64,000 bases of DNA from Phycicoccus avicenniae_A (GCF_050496545.1 NZ_JBNVZV010000002.1:186001-250000); one strand, 5' to 3'; positions 28,244 through 36,945 are shown, counted from the first letter of the stretch. Notes: a model not told the origin generated them from the sequence alone. A program made the numbers and translations.

Positions 28244-28723
28244 ATGGCTGGCGCGCTGCGCAAGACGATGGTCTACCTGGGCCTCGCCGAGGACCAGGGC
28301 CACTACGACGAGTACTACGACGGCTACGACGAGCCCGAGGTCGAGGAGCGCGAGCGCACCGAGCACCGGGGCGCCGAGGTCACCCCGCTCCCGACGCGCC
28401 GCCCGGTCGCCGAGGTGGTCCGCACCCACGACGCCGCGAGCGTCTCGCGGATCACGACGATCCACCCGCGCACGTACAACGAGGCCAAGACGATCGGCGA
28501 GAACTTCCGCGACGGCGTCCCGGTCATCATGAACCTCACCGACATGAACGACGCCGACGCCAAGCGGCTCGTCGACTTCGCGGCCGGCCTGGTCTTCGGC
28601 CTGCACGGCTCCATCGAGCGGGTCACCTCCAAGGTCTTCCTCCTCTCCCCGGAGACCGTCGAGGTCCACGCGGAGGAGGGCCCGGCGGCCCTCACCGGAC
28701 GAGGCGTCTTCAACCAGAGCTGA
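28244..28723 (+). CDS. sepF: Cell division protein SepF
   Basis: SepF is a membrane-binding partner of FtsZ and the main FtsZ anchor in actinobacteria, which lack FtsA. The 159-residue protein starts at ATG 28244 (GAGGAG 6 nt upstream; the preceding GTG is in frame but closer to the ribosome-binding site). The amphipathic N-terminus MAGALRKTMVYLGLAED is the membrane-targeting helix. An acidic linker follows. The SepF core (about 75-150) has FRDGVPVIMNLTDMNDADAK and FGLHGSIERVTSKVFLLSP. Confidence 0.95.
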   Translation: MAGALRKTMVYLGLAEDQGHYDEYYDGYDEPEVEERERTEHRGAEVTPLPTRRPVAEVVRTHDAASVSRITTIHPRTYNEAKTIGENFRDGVPVIMNLTDMNDADAKRLVDFAAGLVFGLHGSIERVTSKVFLLSPETVEVHAEEGPAALTGRGVFNQS

Positions 28724-28761
28724 CGCCGGACCCCGCACGAAGTCCTCCGAGGTCGATGGGT

Positions 28762-28767
28762 CACACT
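28762..28767 (+). promoter_or_regulatory. Candidate yggT -10 (CACACT)
   Basis: CACACT keeps the two most conserved -10 positions (A2, T6) and ends 7 nt before ATG 28775, where there is no ribosome-binding site. The same hexamer occurs 6 nt before the ATG of the minus-strand gene starting at 50082. Confidence 0.35.
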
Positions 28768-28774
28768 CGTCCCC

Positions 28775-29065
28775 ATGCGCGCCGTCTTCGCCGTCCTCGC
28801 CTTCGTGGTCTTCCTGTACCTCGTCGTGCTGATCGGGCGCGTGGTCTTCGACTGGATCCGCATCTTCGCGCGCGAGTGGCGGCCCCGCGGCCCGGTGCTG
28901 CTCGTCGCCGAGCCCGTCTACACCCTCACCGAGCCGCCGCTGCGCGCGCTGCGCAAGGTGATCCCCCCGCTGCGCCTCGGCGCGGTGTCGGTGGACCTGT
29001 CCTTCATGGTCCTCTTCATCGGCGTGATCATCCTCGAGTCGGTGCTCTCCGGCCTGGCCCGCTGA
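28775..29065 (+). CDS. YggT family membrane protein
   Basis: A 96-residue protein with two membrane segments (4-26 and about 72-92) separated by a loop carrying EPVYTLTEPPLRALRKVIPPLRLG, the conserved YggT (DUF751-like) loop. YggT genes lie between sepF and divIVA in most Gram-positive bacteria. A role in the division or cell-shape apparatus is presumed from this context. Confidence 0.9.
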   Translation: MRAVFAVLAFVVFLYLVVLIGRVVFDWIRIFAREWRPRGPVLLVAEPVYTLTEPPLRALRKVIPPLRLGAVSVDLSFMVLFIGVIILESVLSGLAR

Positions 29066-29109
29066 GGCCCGCCCCGCCGGCCCGCTGAGCCGTCACTTCC
29101 GACCACACC

Positions 29110-29139
29110 TGTCACGCCAGCCCCGTCATCGTCTAGTCT
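29110..29139 (+). promoter_or_regulatory. Candidate divIVA promoter
   Basis: TGTCAC (29110-29115) and TAGTCT (29134-29139) are separated by 18 nt and would give an approximately 73-nt leader before ATG 29219. Confidence 0.45.
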
Positions 29140-29218
29140 GGCCGGACGGATCCTCCGGTTCGCGGTGACGCGAGCCCGGATCCGGTCCCGTGACCCGACC
29201 GGCCACCAGGAGTTGCAG

Positions 29219-30649
29219 ATGGCTCTCTCGCCCGAGGACGTCCTGAACAAGACGTTCACCCAGACCCAGTTCCGTCGTGGCTACGACGAGCGCGAGGTCG
29301 ACGACTTCCTCGACGACATCGTCGCCGAGATGCGCCGGATCACCAAGGAGAGCGACGACCTGCGCGGCGAGCTCTCCTCCGCGCGCGAGGGCAAGGGGAT
29401 GGCGCCGACCGCGGCGCTGGCCCGCCCGGACGCCGGCGCCGCCCGCGAGCTCGAGGAGCTGCGCTCCAAGAACGCCACCCTCGCCGCGCGCGTCTCCGAG
29501 CTCGAGGGCTCGCGCAGCGAGCTCACCGCCAAGCTCGGCGAGTTCGAGAACCGCAGCGGTGACGGCGAGGCCCGCGCGGCCGAGCTCCAGGGCAGCGTGA
29601 CCCAGCTCCAGAACCGCACCGCCGAGCTCGAGCAGCTGCTCCAGCAGCGCGACACCGAGATCGAGGCCCTGCGCGGGGCCAGCGGCGACGTCGACGCGCG
29701 CGTCGCCGACGCCGAGCGTCGCGCCGGGGAGTTCGAGAACCACGCCTCGCAGGTCGAGCGGCACGCCGCCGGCCTCGAGGACCGCATCCGCGAGCTGGAG
29801 GCCCAGGCCGAGGAGGCGCGCCAGCAGGTGGCCGCCGCGACCGGCGAGCGCGACCAGCACGCCGCGGACCTGGCCGACGCCCGCGCCCAGCAGGGAGCGG
29901 CCGTCGACGAGCAGGTCTCCCTCCTCGAGACCCGTCTCGAGGAGGCGCGCCGCGACGCCGACGAGCGCGTGAGCGCCGCCGAGCAGCGGGTCCGCGAGCT
30001 CGAGGGCAAGCTCCAGGAGGCCGAGCAGCACGCGTCGGCCGCCCAGGCGCAGGCGCAGGGCGACGGCGGCCTCGGTGCCGCGGCCCTGGCCGGCGCCGGT
30101 GGCGGTGCGAGCGCCGCGGGCGTCATCGCCCTCGCGCAGCGCCTGCACGACGAGCACGTCGCCGCGGGTGAGTCCAAGCGCGACGAGCTGGTCTCCGAGG
30201 GCCAGCGCAAGCACGACGAGCTGCTCGGCACCGCCCAGCGCAAGCACGAGGAGCTCGTCACCTCCGGCCAGTCGCGCCACGACGAGCTCGTGTCCACCGG
30301 CCAGGCGCAGCACGACGAGCTGGTCTCGACGGCGACGGCGCAGCGGGACGAGATGATCGGCACCGCGACGACCCAGCGCGACGAGATGCTCACCGAGGCC
30401 CGCGAGCGCTCCACCGGGATGGTGGCCGAGGCGCAGCAGAAGAAGGCCTCGATCCTCGAGGAGCTGGGCCGCGAGCGCAGCCTGCTCGAGCGCAAGATCG
30501 AGGAGCTGCGCGGGTACGAGCGGGACTACCGGGCCCGCCTGCACGAGTGGATCCAGGGCCAGCTCGCCGACCTGAAGAACATGGGCGGCGGCGACGGTGA
30601 GGCGGCACCCGCGGAGGCGGCGCAGCCGCAGCGCGAGCCGCAGAGCTGA
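29219..30649 (+). CDS. divIVA: DivIVA/Wag31 polar growth and septum site protein, extended coiled-coil form
   Basis: A 476-residue protein starting at ATG 29219 (AGGAG at 29208-29212). The N-terminal DivIVA domain is intact (LSPEDVLNKTFTQTQFRRGYDEREVDDFLDDI). The rest is Glu/Ala/Arg-rich coiled coil (about 55-300), a Gly/Ala-rich break (about 282-300) and a run of 11-residue repeats (309-407, discussed separately). A final coiled segment and an acidic Gln/Glu/Pro-rich tail close the protein. DivIVA recognises negatively curved membrane and organises polar wall growth in actinobacteria. It is longer than many Wag31 proteins because of the extra coils. Confidence 0.93.
   Translation: MALSPEDVLNKTFTQTQFRRGYDEREVDDFLDDIVAEMRRITKESDDLRGELSSAREGKGMAPTAALARPDAGAARELEELRSKNATLAARVSELEGSRSELTAKLGEFENRSGDGEARAAELQGSVTQLQNRTAELEQLLQQRDTEIEALRGASGDVDARVADAERRAGEFENHASQVERHAAGLEDRIRELEAQAEEARQQVAAATGERDQHAADLADARAQQGAAVDEQVSLLETRLEEARRDADERVSAAEQRVRELEGKLQEAEQHASAAQAQAQGDGGLGAAALAGAGGGASAAGVIALAQRLHDEHVAAGESKRDELVSEGQRKHDELLGTAQRKHEELVTSGQSRHDELVSTGQAQHDELVSTATAQRDEMIGTATTQRDEMLTEARERSTGMVAEAQQKKASILEELGRERSLLERKIEELRGYERDYRARLHEWIQGQLADLKNMGGGDGEAAPAEAAQPQREPQS
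30176..30406 (+). repeat. Seven tandem 33-bp units encoding an 11-residue (hendecad) repeat in DivIVA
   Basis: Residues 320-396 form seven consecutive 11-mers of consensus (K/Q)(R/H)DE(L/M)(V/I)S-T-(G/A)Q-x: KRDELVSEGQR, KHDELLGTAQR, KHEELVTSGQS, RHDELVSTGQA, QHDELVSTATA, QRDEMIGTATT, QRDEMLTEARE. Degenerate units flank it on both sides (309-319 and 397-407). Perfect 11-residue spacing indicates a straight or slightly right-handed coiled coil rather than heptads. Confidence 0.9.
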
Positions 30650-30661
30650 CCTGCAGCACAT

Positions 30662-30692
30662 CGAGGGGCCCGGGAACGTTCCGGGCCCCTCG
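30662..30692 (+). terminator. Terminator after divIVA
   Basis: A perfect 12-bp GC stem (30662-30673 and 30681-30692) with a 7-nt loop GAACGTT begins 13 nt after the divIVA stop. It marks the end of the dcw region. Confidence 0.85.
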
Positions 30693-30821
30693 GTCGTGCT
30701 CAGGGCAAGAGCACAGGTCCCCGCGGCGTTTCGCGCGGGCGCCACCGCATCCGCTGGCCGTATCCTCACTCGCACCGGCCGGGCCGCACGGGTCCGACCA
30801 GCCCCGGAAAGGGTCCCCGAC

Positions 30822-31781
30822 ATGGTTGTGAAGCGGGCGCTGTCGGCCGCGAAGAAGACCACCTCGAGCGCCGCGGCCAAGGCCCGCGCCGCGGTCGGGC
30901 GTGGCGGGTCGGGCACGGGGGGCGCGACGAAGGCCGCGCCGGCCACGAAGGCCCCCGCCACGAAGGCGGCCACCAAGGCGGCTCCGGCCAAGAAGGCGGC
31001 TCCTGCGAAGAAGGCGGCCACCAAGGCCGCGCCGGCCAAGAAGGCGGCTCCGGCGAAGAAGGCGGCCACCAAGGCCGCGCCGGCCAAGAAGGCGGCTCCG
31101 GCGAAGAAGGCGGCCACCAAGGCCGCTCCCGCCACGAAGGCTGCACCGGCCAAGAAGGTGGCCACCAAGGCGGCGCCGGCCAAGAAGGCGGCGCCCGCGA
31201 AGAAGGCGGCCACCCAGGCGGCGCCCGCGAAGAAGGCCGCACCGGCCAAGAAGGCCGCTACGAAGGCCGCACCCGCGAAGAAGGCCGCCACCAGGGCCGC
31301 GCCGGCCAAGAAGGCGGCCACGAAGGCGGCACCGGCCAAGAAGACCGCTCCCGCCACGAAGGCCGCTCCCGCCAAGAAGACCACCGCGCGCTCCCTCCCG
31401 GTGCGCGAGGACGAGTCGCCGTGGACCGCGGCCGAGCTGCGCGAGGTGCGCGGCGAGCTCGAGCGCGACGTCGCCCAGCTGCGCGACGAGCTCGAGCACG
31501 CCCGCTCCGACCTCGTCGACCTGATGCGCGACTCCGGAGACGGCGCGGGCGACGACCAGGCCGACGCCGGCGCCAAGACCTACGAGCGCGAGCAGGAGAT
31601 CTCGCTGGCCAACAACGCCCGCGAGATGCTCGAGCAGACCGAGCACGCCCTCGCCCGCCTCGACGACGGCAGCTACGGCACCTGCGAGTCCTGCGGCAAC
31701 CCGATCGGCAAGATGCGGCTCCAGGCCGCTCCTCGTGCGACCCTGTGCATGCCATGCAAGACGAAGCAGGAGCGCCGCTGA
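30822..31781 (+). CDS. TraR/DksA-type zinc finger protein with histone-H1-like Lys/Ala/Pro tail
   Basis: The 319-residue protein starts at ATG 30822 (GGAAAGGG about 9 nt upstream). Residues about 35-190 are a long low-complexity basic tail of AAPAKKA/AATKAAPAKK units. The C-terminal part (about 195-319) is DksA-like: a Glu/Arg/Leu-rich coiled coil with an acidic turn (DQADAG) and the four-cysteine zinc finger C288-x2-C291-x17-C309-x2-C312, with GSYGTCESCG and LCMPCK. DksA-type proteins enter the RNA polymerase secondary channel; the tail suggests added DNA or RNA binding. Fusion of the two is the notable feature. Its last codons overlap the probable lspA coding region. Confidence 0.85.
   Translation: MVVKRALSAAKKTTSSAAAKARAAVGRGGSGTGGATKAAPATKAPATKAATKAAPAKKAAPAKKAATKAAPAKKAAPAKKAATKAAPAKKAAPAKKAATKAAPATKAAPAKKVATKAAPAKKAAPAKKAATQAAPAKKAAPAKKAATKAAPAKKAATRAAPAKKAATKAAPAKKTAPATKAAPAKKTTARSLPVREDESPWTAAELREVRGELERDVAQLRDELEHARSDLVDLMRDSGDGAGDDQADAGAKTYEREQEISLANNAREMLEQTEHALARLDDGSYGTCESCGNPIGKMRLQAAPRATLCMPCKTKQERR
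30933..31389 (+). repeat. Imperfect tandem repeat encoding (A)APAKKA units
   Basis: Codons for the motif A-A-P-A-K-K recur with small variants (PATK, AATK, AATQ, AATR) over about 450 bp, giving near-identical DNA blocks rich in AAGGCGGC and GCCAAGAAG. This is a recombination-prone array and a likely place for length variation between strains. Confidence 0.85.
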
Positions 31782-32329
31782 CGGGCGCCGACCCCACCCC
31801 GACGCCCACCCCCGACCCCTCGCCGCAGGGACGCGGACGCCTCCGCGCCCTGCTGCTCACCCTCGCGGTGGTCACCCTCGTCCTCGACCAGGGCACCAAG
31901 GCCTGGGCCCTCGCGGGCCTGACGCCCGGGCAGCCGGTCGACCTCGTGGGCTCGGCGATCCGCCTCAACCTCATCCGCAACCCGGGTGCCGCCTTCTCCC
32001 TGGGCGACGGCTCGACGTGGGTGCTCACCCTCGTCTCGCTCGTCATCCTCGGGTGGGTCGTCGTCGGGGCCCGCCGGGTCGACAACCGGGCCTGGGCGGT
32101 GCCGCTCGGGCTGCTGCTCGGCGGGGCCGTCGGCAACCTCGTCGACCGCCTGGTGCGCGAGCCCGGCCCGGGCCGCGGCCACGTCGTCGACTTCATCGAC
32201 TACTTCGGCTGGTTCATCGGCAACGTCGCGGACATCGCGATCGTCGTCGCGGCGGGCATCATCATGGTCCTCGCGTACCGGGGCGTGCCCCTGGGGTCGC
32301 GGCACCGGGCGGAGCACGCCGATGACTGA
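31754..32329 (+). CDS. lspA: Lipoprotein signal peptidase
   Basis: LspA cleaves the signal peptide of diacylglyceryl-modified prolipoproteins. From ATG 31754 the protein is 191 residues with a Pro/Thr-rich N-terminus and four membrane segments. Conserved blocks are LDQGTKAWAL, RNPGAAFSLG, GNLVDRL (catalytic Asp131), HVVDFIDYF and NVADIAI (catalytic Asp160). The start is uncertain. ATG 31754 lies inside the preceding gene without a ribosome-binding site, whereas a CTG at 31778 overlaps that gene's stop (CTGA) and has GCAGGAG 6 nt upstream. Its stop overlaps the next gene by 8 nt. Confidence 0.92.
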   Translation: MQDEAGAPLTGADPTPTPTPDPSPQGRGRLRALLLTLAVVTLVLDQGTKAWALAGLTPGQPVDLVGSAIRLNLIRNPGAAFSLGDGSTWVLTLVSLVILGWVVVGARRVDNRAWAVPLGLLLGGAVGNLVDRLVREPGPGRGHVVDFIDYFGWFIGNVADIAIVVAAGIIMVLAYRGVPLGSRHRAEHADD

Positions 32330-33245
32330 GCAGCGCACGGTCCTCGTGCCCGACGGCCTCGAGGGCGAGCGGGTCGACGCCGCGATCGCCCGTCTCTTCG
32401 GGCTCTCCCGCACCCGCGCCGCCGACCTCGCCGCCGCCGGCGACGTCGCCGTCAACGCCAGCACCGTCGGCAAGAGCCACCGGGTCAGCGCCGGCGACAT
32501 GCTCGAGGTGGCCATCCCCAGCGGCCCGGCCAGCCCGACCCTCGAGGTCGTGGCCGAGCCCGTGCCGGGCATGAAGGTCGTCCACGACGACGACGACATC
32601 GTGGTGGTCGACAAGCCGGTCGGCGTCGCGGCCCACCCGAGCGTCGGGTGGACCGGTCCCAACGTGCTCGCCGGGCTCAAGGCCGCCGGCTACCGCATCT
32701 CCACCAGCGGGGCCAGCGAGCGGCAGGGCATCGTCTCGCGCCTCGACGTCGGCACCAGCGGCCTGATGGTCGTCTGCAAGAGCGAGCGCGGCTACAGCGT
32801 CCTGAAGCGCGCGTTCAAGGAGCGCCGGGTCGAGAAGACCTACCACACGCTCGTCCAGGGCCTCCCGGACCCGCTCGTCGGCACCATCGACGCGCCCATC
32901 GGCCGCCACCCCGGCCACGACTACAAGTTCGCGGTGATGGACTCCGGCAAGCACGCCGTCACCCACTACGAGCTGCTCGAGGCCTTCCGGCACGCGAGCC
33001 TGCTCGAGATCCACCTCGAGACCGGTCGCACCCACCAGATCCGCGTCCACATGGCCGCCGTGCGCCACCCCTGCGTCGGCGACCCGACCTATGGCGCCGA
33101 CCCCACGCTCGCGAAGCGGCTGGGCCTGGAGCGGCAGTGGCTGCACGCCGTCGGGCTCGGCTTCGAGCACCCCGGCTCGGGGGAGTGGGTCACCTTCGAG
33201 AGCGGCTACCCGCAGGACCTCCAGGACGCCCTCGACCGCCTCTGA
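32322..33245 (+). CDS. 23S rRNA-type pseudouridine synthase, RluA/RluD family
   Basis: The 307-residue protein starts at ATG 32322 within the end of lspA. An N-terminal S4 RNA-binding domain (about 15-65, ERVDAAIARLFGLSRTRAADL) is followed by the synthase domain, with DDIVVVDKPVGVAAHP and the catalytic motif SRLDVGTSGLMV (Asp142). LETGRTHQIRVHMA and GDPTYGAD are typical of the RluD subgroup. The lspA-rluD pairing is conserved across actinobacteria and Firmicutes. The exact uridine targets cannot be read from sequence. Confidence 0.93.
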   Translation: MTEQRTVLVPDGLEGERVDAAIARLFGLSRTRAADLAAAGDVAVNASTVGKSHRVSAGDMLEVAIPSGPASPTLEVVAEPVPGMKVVHDDDDIVVVDKPVGVAAHPSVGWTGPNVLAGLKAAGYRISTSGASERQGIVSRLDVGTSGLMVVCKSERGYSVLKRAFKERRVEKTYHTLVQGLPDPLVGTIDAPIGRHPGHDYKFAVMDSGKHAVTHYELLEAFRHASLLEIHLETGRTHQIRVHMAAVRHPCVGDPTYGADPTLAKRLGLERQWLHAVGLGFEHPGSGEWVTFESGYPQDLQDALDRL

Positions 33246-33310
33246 GCGACCCGTTCGCGCCGCTCGCGCGACACGGCGGGCGACACGCCGAGGGTGTCCC
33301 CGGGGCGACC

Positions 33311-33316
33311 TAGGAT
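33311..33316 (+). promoter_or_regulatory. dnaE -10 (TAGGAT), leaderless start
   Basis: TAGGAT is followed after 8 nt by ATG 33325. There is no ribosome-binding site in between, so the transcript should begin at or next to the start codon. Confidence 0.55.
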
Positions 33317-33324
33317 GGTCCGCG

Positions 33325-36300
33325 ATGTCCACCCCCGCCGCCCCGACCCCGAGCCCCGCGTCCTCCCCGAAGGGCGACTCGTTCGTGCACCTGCACGTGC
33401 ACACCGAGTACTCGATGCTCGACGGCGCGGCCCGCATCGGCGACCTCTTCACCCGCGCCGCCGAGATGGGGATGCCGGCCCTCGCGACCACCGACCACGG
33501 CTACGTCTTCGGCGCCTACGAGTTCTGGAAGAAGGCCCAGGGCACGGGCGTCAAGCCCATCATCGGCGTCGAGGCCTACGTCACGCCGGGCACCCACCGC
33601 ACCGACAAGACCCGCGTCAAGTGGGGCGACGAGCGCACCCGCCCCGGCGACGACGTCTCGGGCTCGGGCGCCTACACGCACATGACGCTGCTGGCCCGCG
33701 ACAACACCGGCCTGCACAACCTCTTCCGGATGGACAGCCAGGCCTCCCTCGACCAGGTCTACGCCAAGTGGCCGCGCGTCGACCGCGAGCTGCTCGACCA
33801 GTACGGCCAGGGCCTGATCGCCACCACCGGGTGCCCGTCGGGCGAGATCCAGACCCGCATCCGGCTCGGCCAGTACGACCTCGCCAAGCAGGCGGCCTCG
33901 GACTTCCGCGACATCTTCGGCGCCGAGAACTACTTCTGCGAGCTGATGGACCACGGCCTCGACATCGAGCGCCGCGTCCAGCAGGACCTCCTGCGCATCG
34001 CCCGCGAGCTCGGGCTGCCGCTCGTGGCCACCAACGACCTGCACTACACGAGCCCCGAGGACGCTAAGGCCCACGGCGCGCTCCTCTGCGTCCAGTCCGG
34101 CTCGACGATGATGGACCCGGGCCGCTTCAAGTTCGACGCCGACGACTTCTACCTCAAGAGCCCCGCCGAGATGCGCCACACCTGGCGCGAGCTGCCCGAG
34201 GCCTGCGACAACACCCTCCTCATCGCCGAGATGTGCGACATCTCGTTCACCGAGGGCGAGGGCCGGTTCATGCCGCGCTTTCCCTGCCCGCCCGGCGAGA
34301 ACGAGACGAGCTGGTTCGTCAAGGAGGTCCAGAAGGGCCTGCACGAGCGCTTCCCCGGCGGCATCCCCGAGTACGCCCAGAAGCAGGCCGACTACGAGGC
34401 CGAGGTCATCGTCTCGAAGGGGTACCCGGGATACTTCCTCGTCGTCGCCGACTTCATCACCTGGGCCAAGGAGAACGGCATCCGCGTCGGTCCGGGCCGT
34501 GGCTCGGGTGCCGGCTCGATGTGCGCCTACGCGATGAAGATCACCGACCTCGACCCCGTGCCGCACGGCCTGATCTTCGAGCGCTTCCTCAACCCCGAGC
34601 GCGCCTCGATGCCCGACTTCGACGTCGACTTCGACGAGCGCCGGCGCGGTGAGGTCATCCGCTACGTCACCGAGAAGTACGGCAGCGAGCGGGTCGCCCA
34701 GATCGTCACCTACGGCACGATCAAGGCCAAGCAGGCCGTCAAGGACTCCGCCCGCGTGATGGGCCACCCCTTCGCCGTCGGTGAGCAGCTGACCAAGGCG
34801 ATGCCCCCGGACGTCATGGGCAAGGGCGTGCCGCTCTCGGGCATCTACGACCCGAACCACCCGCGCTACGGCGAGGGCAAGGAGTTCCGCGACCTCGTCG
34901 CCCAGGAGCAGCACCTCCAGGAGGTCGTCGAGACCGCCAAGGGCCTCGAGGGCCTCAAGCGCCAGTGGGGCGTGCACGCCGCCGGCGTCATCATGTCCAG
35001 CGAGCCGCTGATCGACGTGATCCCGATCATGCGGCGGCTCCAGGACGGGCAGGTCATCACGCAGTTCGACTACCCGAGCTGCGAGAGCCTCGGCCTGGTC
35101 AAGATGGACTTCCTCGGGCTGCGCAACCTGACGATCCTCGACGACGCCATCGCCAACGTGCAGGCCAACCGCGGCGAGGAGATCGACCTCGACGCGCTGT
35201 CCAAGGACATGACCGACAAGGCCACCTACGAGCTGCTGTCGCGCGGCGACACCCTCGGGGTCTTCCAGCTCGACGGCGGCGGCATGCGCACGCTGCTGAA
35301 GCTGATGCAGCCGGACAACTTCGAGGACATCTCCGCGGCCCTCGCGCTGTACAGGCCGGGCCCGATGGGCGTCAACGCCCACACGAACTTCGCGCTGCGC
35401 AAGAACGGCAAGCAGGAGCTCATCCCGCTCGACCCGCAGCTGAAGGGCAAGCTCCAGCCCGAGATGGTCGAGGCCCTCGAGCCCATCCTCGGCACCACCT
35501 ACGGCCTGGTGATCTACCAGGAGCAGGTCATGGAGATCGCCCAGAAGCTCGCCGGCTACACGCTCGGCAACGCCGACCTCCTCCGGCGCGCCATGGGCAA
35601 GAAGAAGAAGGAGGTCCTCGACAAGGAGTACGTGCCGTTCTCCGACGGCATGAAGAAGAACGGCTACACCGAGGCCTCCGTGGCGGCCCTCTGGGGCGTC
35701 CTCGTCCCGTTCTCCGACTACGCGTTCAACAAGGCGCACACCGCCGCGTACGGCCTCGTCTCCTACTGGACCGGCTACCTCAAGGCCAACTACCCGGCCG
35801 AGTACATGGCCGCCCTGCTCACGAGCGTCGGCGACGACAAGGACAAGTCGGCCCTCTACCTCGGCGAGTGCCGGCGGATGGGCATCAAGGTGCTGCCCCC
35901 GGACGTCAACGACTCGGTCGGCCAGTTCGCCGCCGTCGGCACCGACATCCGGTTCGGGCTCAACGCGATCCGCAATGTCGGCCACAACGTCGTCGAGGCG
36001 ATCGTCGCCGCGCGCGAGGAGAAGGGCGCCTTCACCTCGTTCCGCGACTTCATGTCCAAGGTGCCGGCGGTGGTCTGCAACAAGCGCACCATCGAGTCGC
36101 TCATCAAGGGCGGCGCCTTCGACGGCCTGGCCGAGACCCGGATGGGCCTGCTGCGCATCCACGAGGAGTACGTCGACGCCTTCGTCGCGGTCAAGCGCCA
36201 GGAGGCGATCGGCCAGGACAGCCTCTTCGGGGCCTTCGGCGACGACGGCGGCTCCGGCGGCGGGGGCGGCGACATGATGGGCCTGGCGCCCGTGCCCGGC

Positions 36301-36945
36301 GTCGAGTGGGACAAGCAGACCCTGCTCTCCTTCGAGCGCGAGATGCTCGGCCTCTACGTCTCGGACCACCCGCTCTTCGGGGTCGAGCACGTGCTCAGCC
36401 AGCACGCCGACACCCAGATCGCCGCGCTGACCGCCGACGAGTCCGGCCGGCCCGAGGGCTCGATGGTCACCGTCGCCGGGCTCATCACCGGCCTGCAGAT
36501 CAAGCGCACCAAGAAGGGCGACCTCTGGGCCATCGCCACCGTCGAGGACCTCGCGGGCTCCATCGAGTGCCTCTTCTTCCCGAGCACGTACATGACCGTC
36601 TCCTCGATGCTCCAGCAGGACCAGATCGCGGTCGTGCGAGGCAAGCTGAACCGGCGCGACGACTCGGTCTCGATCTACGCCCAGGAGCTCACCCTCCCCG
36701 ACGTCAGCGAGGGTCCGCGCGGGCCGGTGGTCGTGACGATGGAGACCGTGCGCGCCACGACGCAGCGCATCGAGGAGCTCAAGGGGGTCCTCACCAACCA
36801 CCCGGGCACCACCGAGGTCCACCTGCGGCTGCTCAAGCCGGGCCGCTCCGTCGAGATCCGCCTCGACCCGGCCTACCGGGTCAACGCCGACGCCGCGCTC
36901 TTCGGCGACCTCAAGGTCCTCCTCGGCCCCCGCTGCCTCTCCTGA
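33325..36945 (+). CDS. dnaE: DNA polymerase III alpha subunit
   Basis: The replicative polymerase catalytic subunit, 1206 residues from ATG 33325. The PHP domain opens with FVHLHVHTEYSMLDGAARI and has TTDHG. The palm domain carries GPGRGSGAGS and the catalytic acidic motif PDFDVDFDERRR (430-441). Further blocks are HAAGVIMS, YQEQVMEIAQ, AMGKKKKEVLDKE and NKAHTAAYGLVSYWTGYLKANYP region pieces, followed by helix-hairpin-helix elements and a C-terminal OB-fold (VTVAGLITGLQIKRTKKGD). Length and layout are those of actinobacterial DnaE1. A Gly/Asp-rich insertion lies near 970-985. Confidence 0.97.
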   Translation: MSTPAAPTPSPASSPKGDSFVHLHVHTEYSMLDGAARIGDLFTRAAEMGMPALATTDHGYVFGAYEFWKKAQGTGVKPIIGVEAYVTPGTHRTDKTRVKWGDERTRPGDDVSGSGAYTHMTLLARDNTGLHNLFRMDSQASLDQVYAKWPRVDRELLDQYGQGLIATTGCPSGEIQTRIRLGQYDLAKQAASDFRDIFGAENYFCELMDHGLDIERRVQQDLLRIARELGLPLVATNDLHYTSPEDAKAHGALLCVQSGSTMMDPGRFKFDADDFYLKSPAEMRHTWRELPEACDNTLLIAEMCDISFTEGEGRFMPRFPCPPGENETSWFVKEVQKGLHERFPGGIPEYAQKQADYEAEVIVSKGYPGYFLVVADFITWAKENGIRVGPGRGSGAGSMCAYAMKITDLDPVPHGLIFERFLNPERASMPDFDVDFDERRRGEVIRYVTEKYGSERVAQIVTYGTIKAKQAVKDSARVMGHPFAVGEQLTKAMPPDVMGKGVPLSGIYDPNHPRYGEGKEFRDLVAQEQHLQEVVETAKGLEGLKRQWGVHAAGVIMSSEPLIDVIPIMRRLQDGQVITQFDYPSCESLGLVKMDFLGLRNLTILDDAIANVQANRGEEIDLDALSKDMTDKATYELLSRGDTLGVFQLDGGGMRTLLKLMQPDNFEDISAALALYRPGPMGVNAHTNFALRKNGKQELIPLDPQLKGKLQPEMVEALEPILGTTYGLVIYQEQVMEIAQKLAGYTLGNADLLRRAMGKKKKEVLDKEYVPFSDGMKKNGYTEASVAALWGVLVPFSDYAFNKAHTAAYGLVSYWTGYLKANYPAEYMAALLTSVGDDKDKSALYLGECRRMGIKVLPPDVNDSVGQFAAVGTDIRFGLNAIRNVGHNVVEAIVAAREEKGAFTSFRDFMSKVPAVVCNKRTIESLIKGGAFDGLAETRMGLLRIHEEYVDAFVAVKRQEAIGQDSLFGAFGDDGGSGGGGGDMMGLAPVPGVEWDKQTLLSFEREMLGLYVSDHPLFGVEHVLSQHADTQIAALTADESGRPEGSMVTVAGLITGLQIKRTKKGDLWAIATVEDLAGSIECLFFPSTYMTVSSMLQQDQIAVVRGKLNRRDDSVSIYAQELTLPDVSEGPRGPVVVTMETVRATTQRIEELKGVLTNHPGTTEVHLRLLKPGRSVEIRLDPAYRVNADAALFGDLKVLLGPRCLS

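Noticed and set aside
30933..31389. The tandem AAGGCGGC-rich repeats as a CRISPR-like array
   Set aside because: They are in-frame coding repeats with no constant-length unique spacers and no cas genes nearby.
33310..36822. A 1170-codon open frame antisense to dnaE
   Set aside because: Its composition (Val/Asp/Leu/His-rich, no motifs) is what the reverse strand of a GC-rich gene yields; dnaE on the other strand has every family motif.
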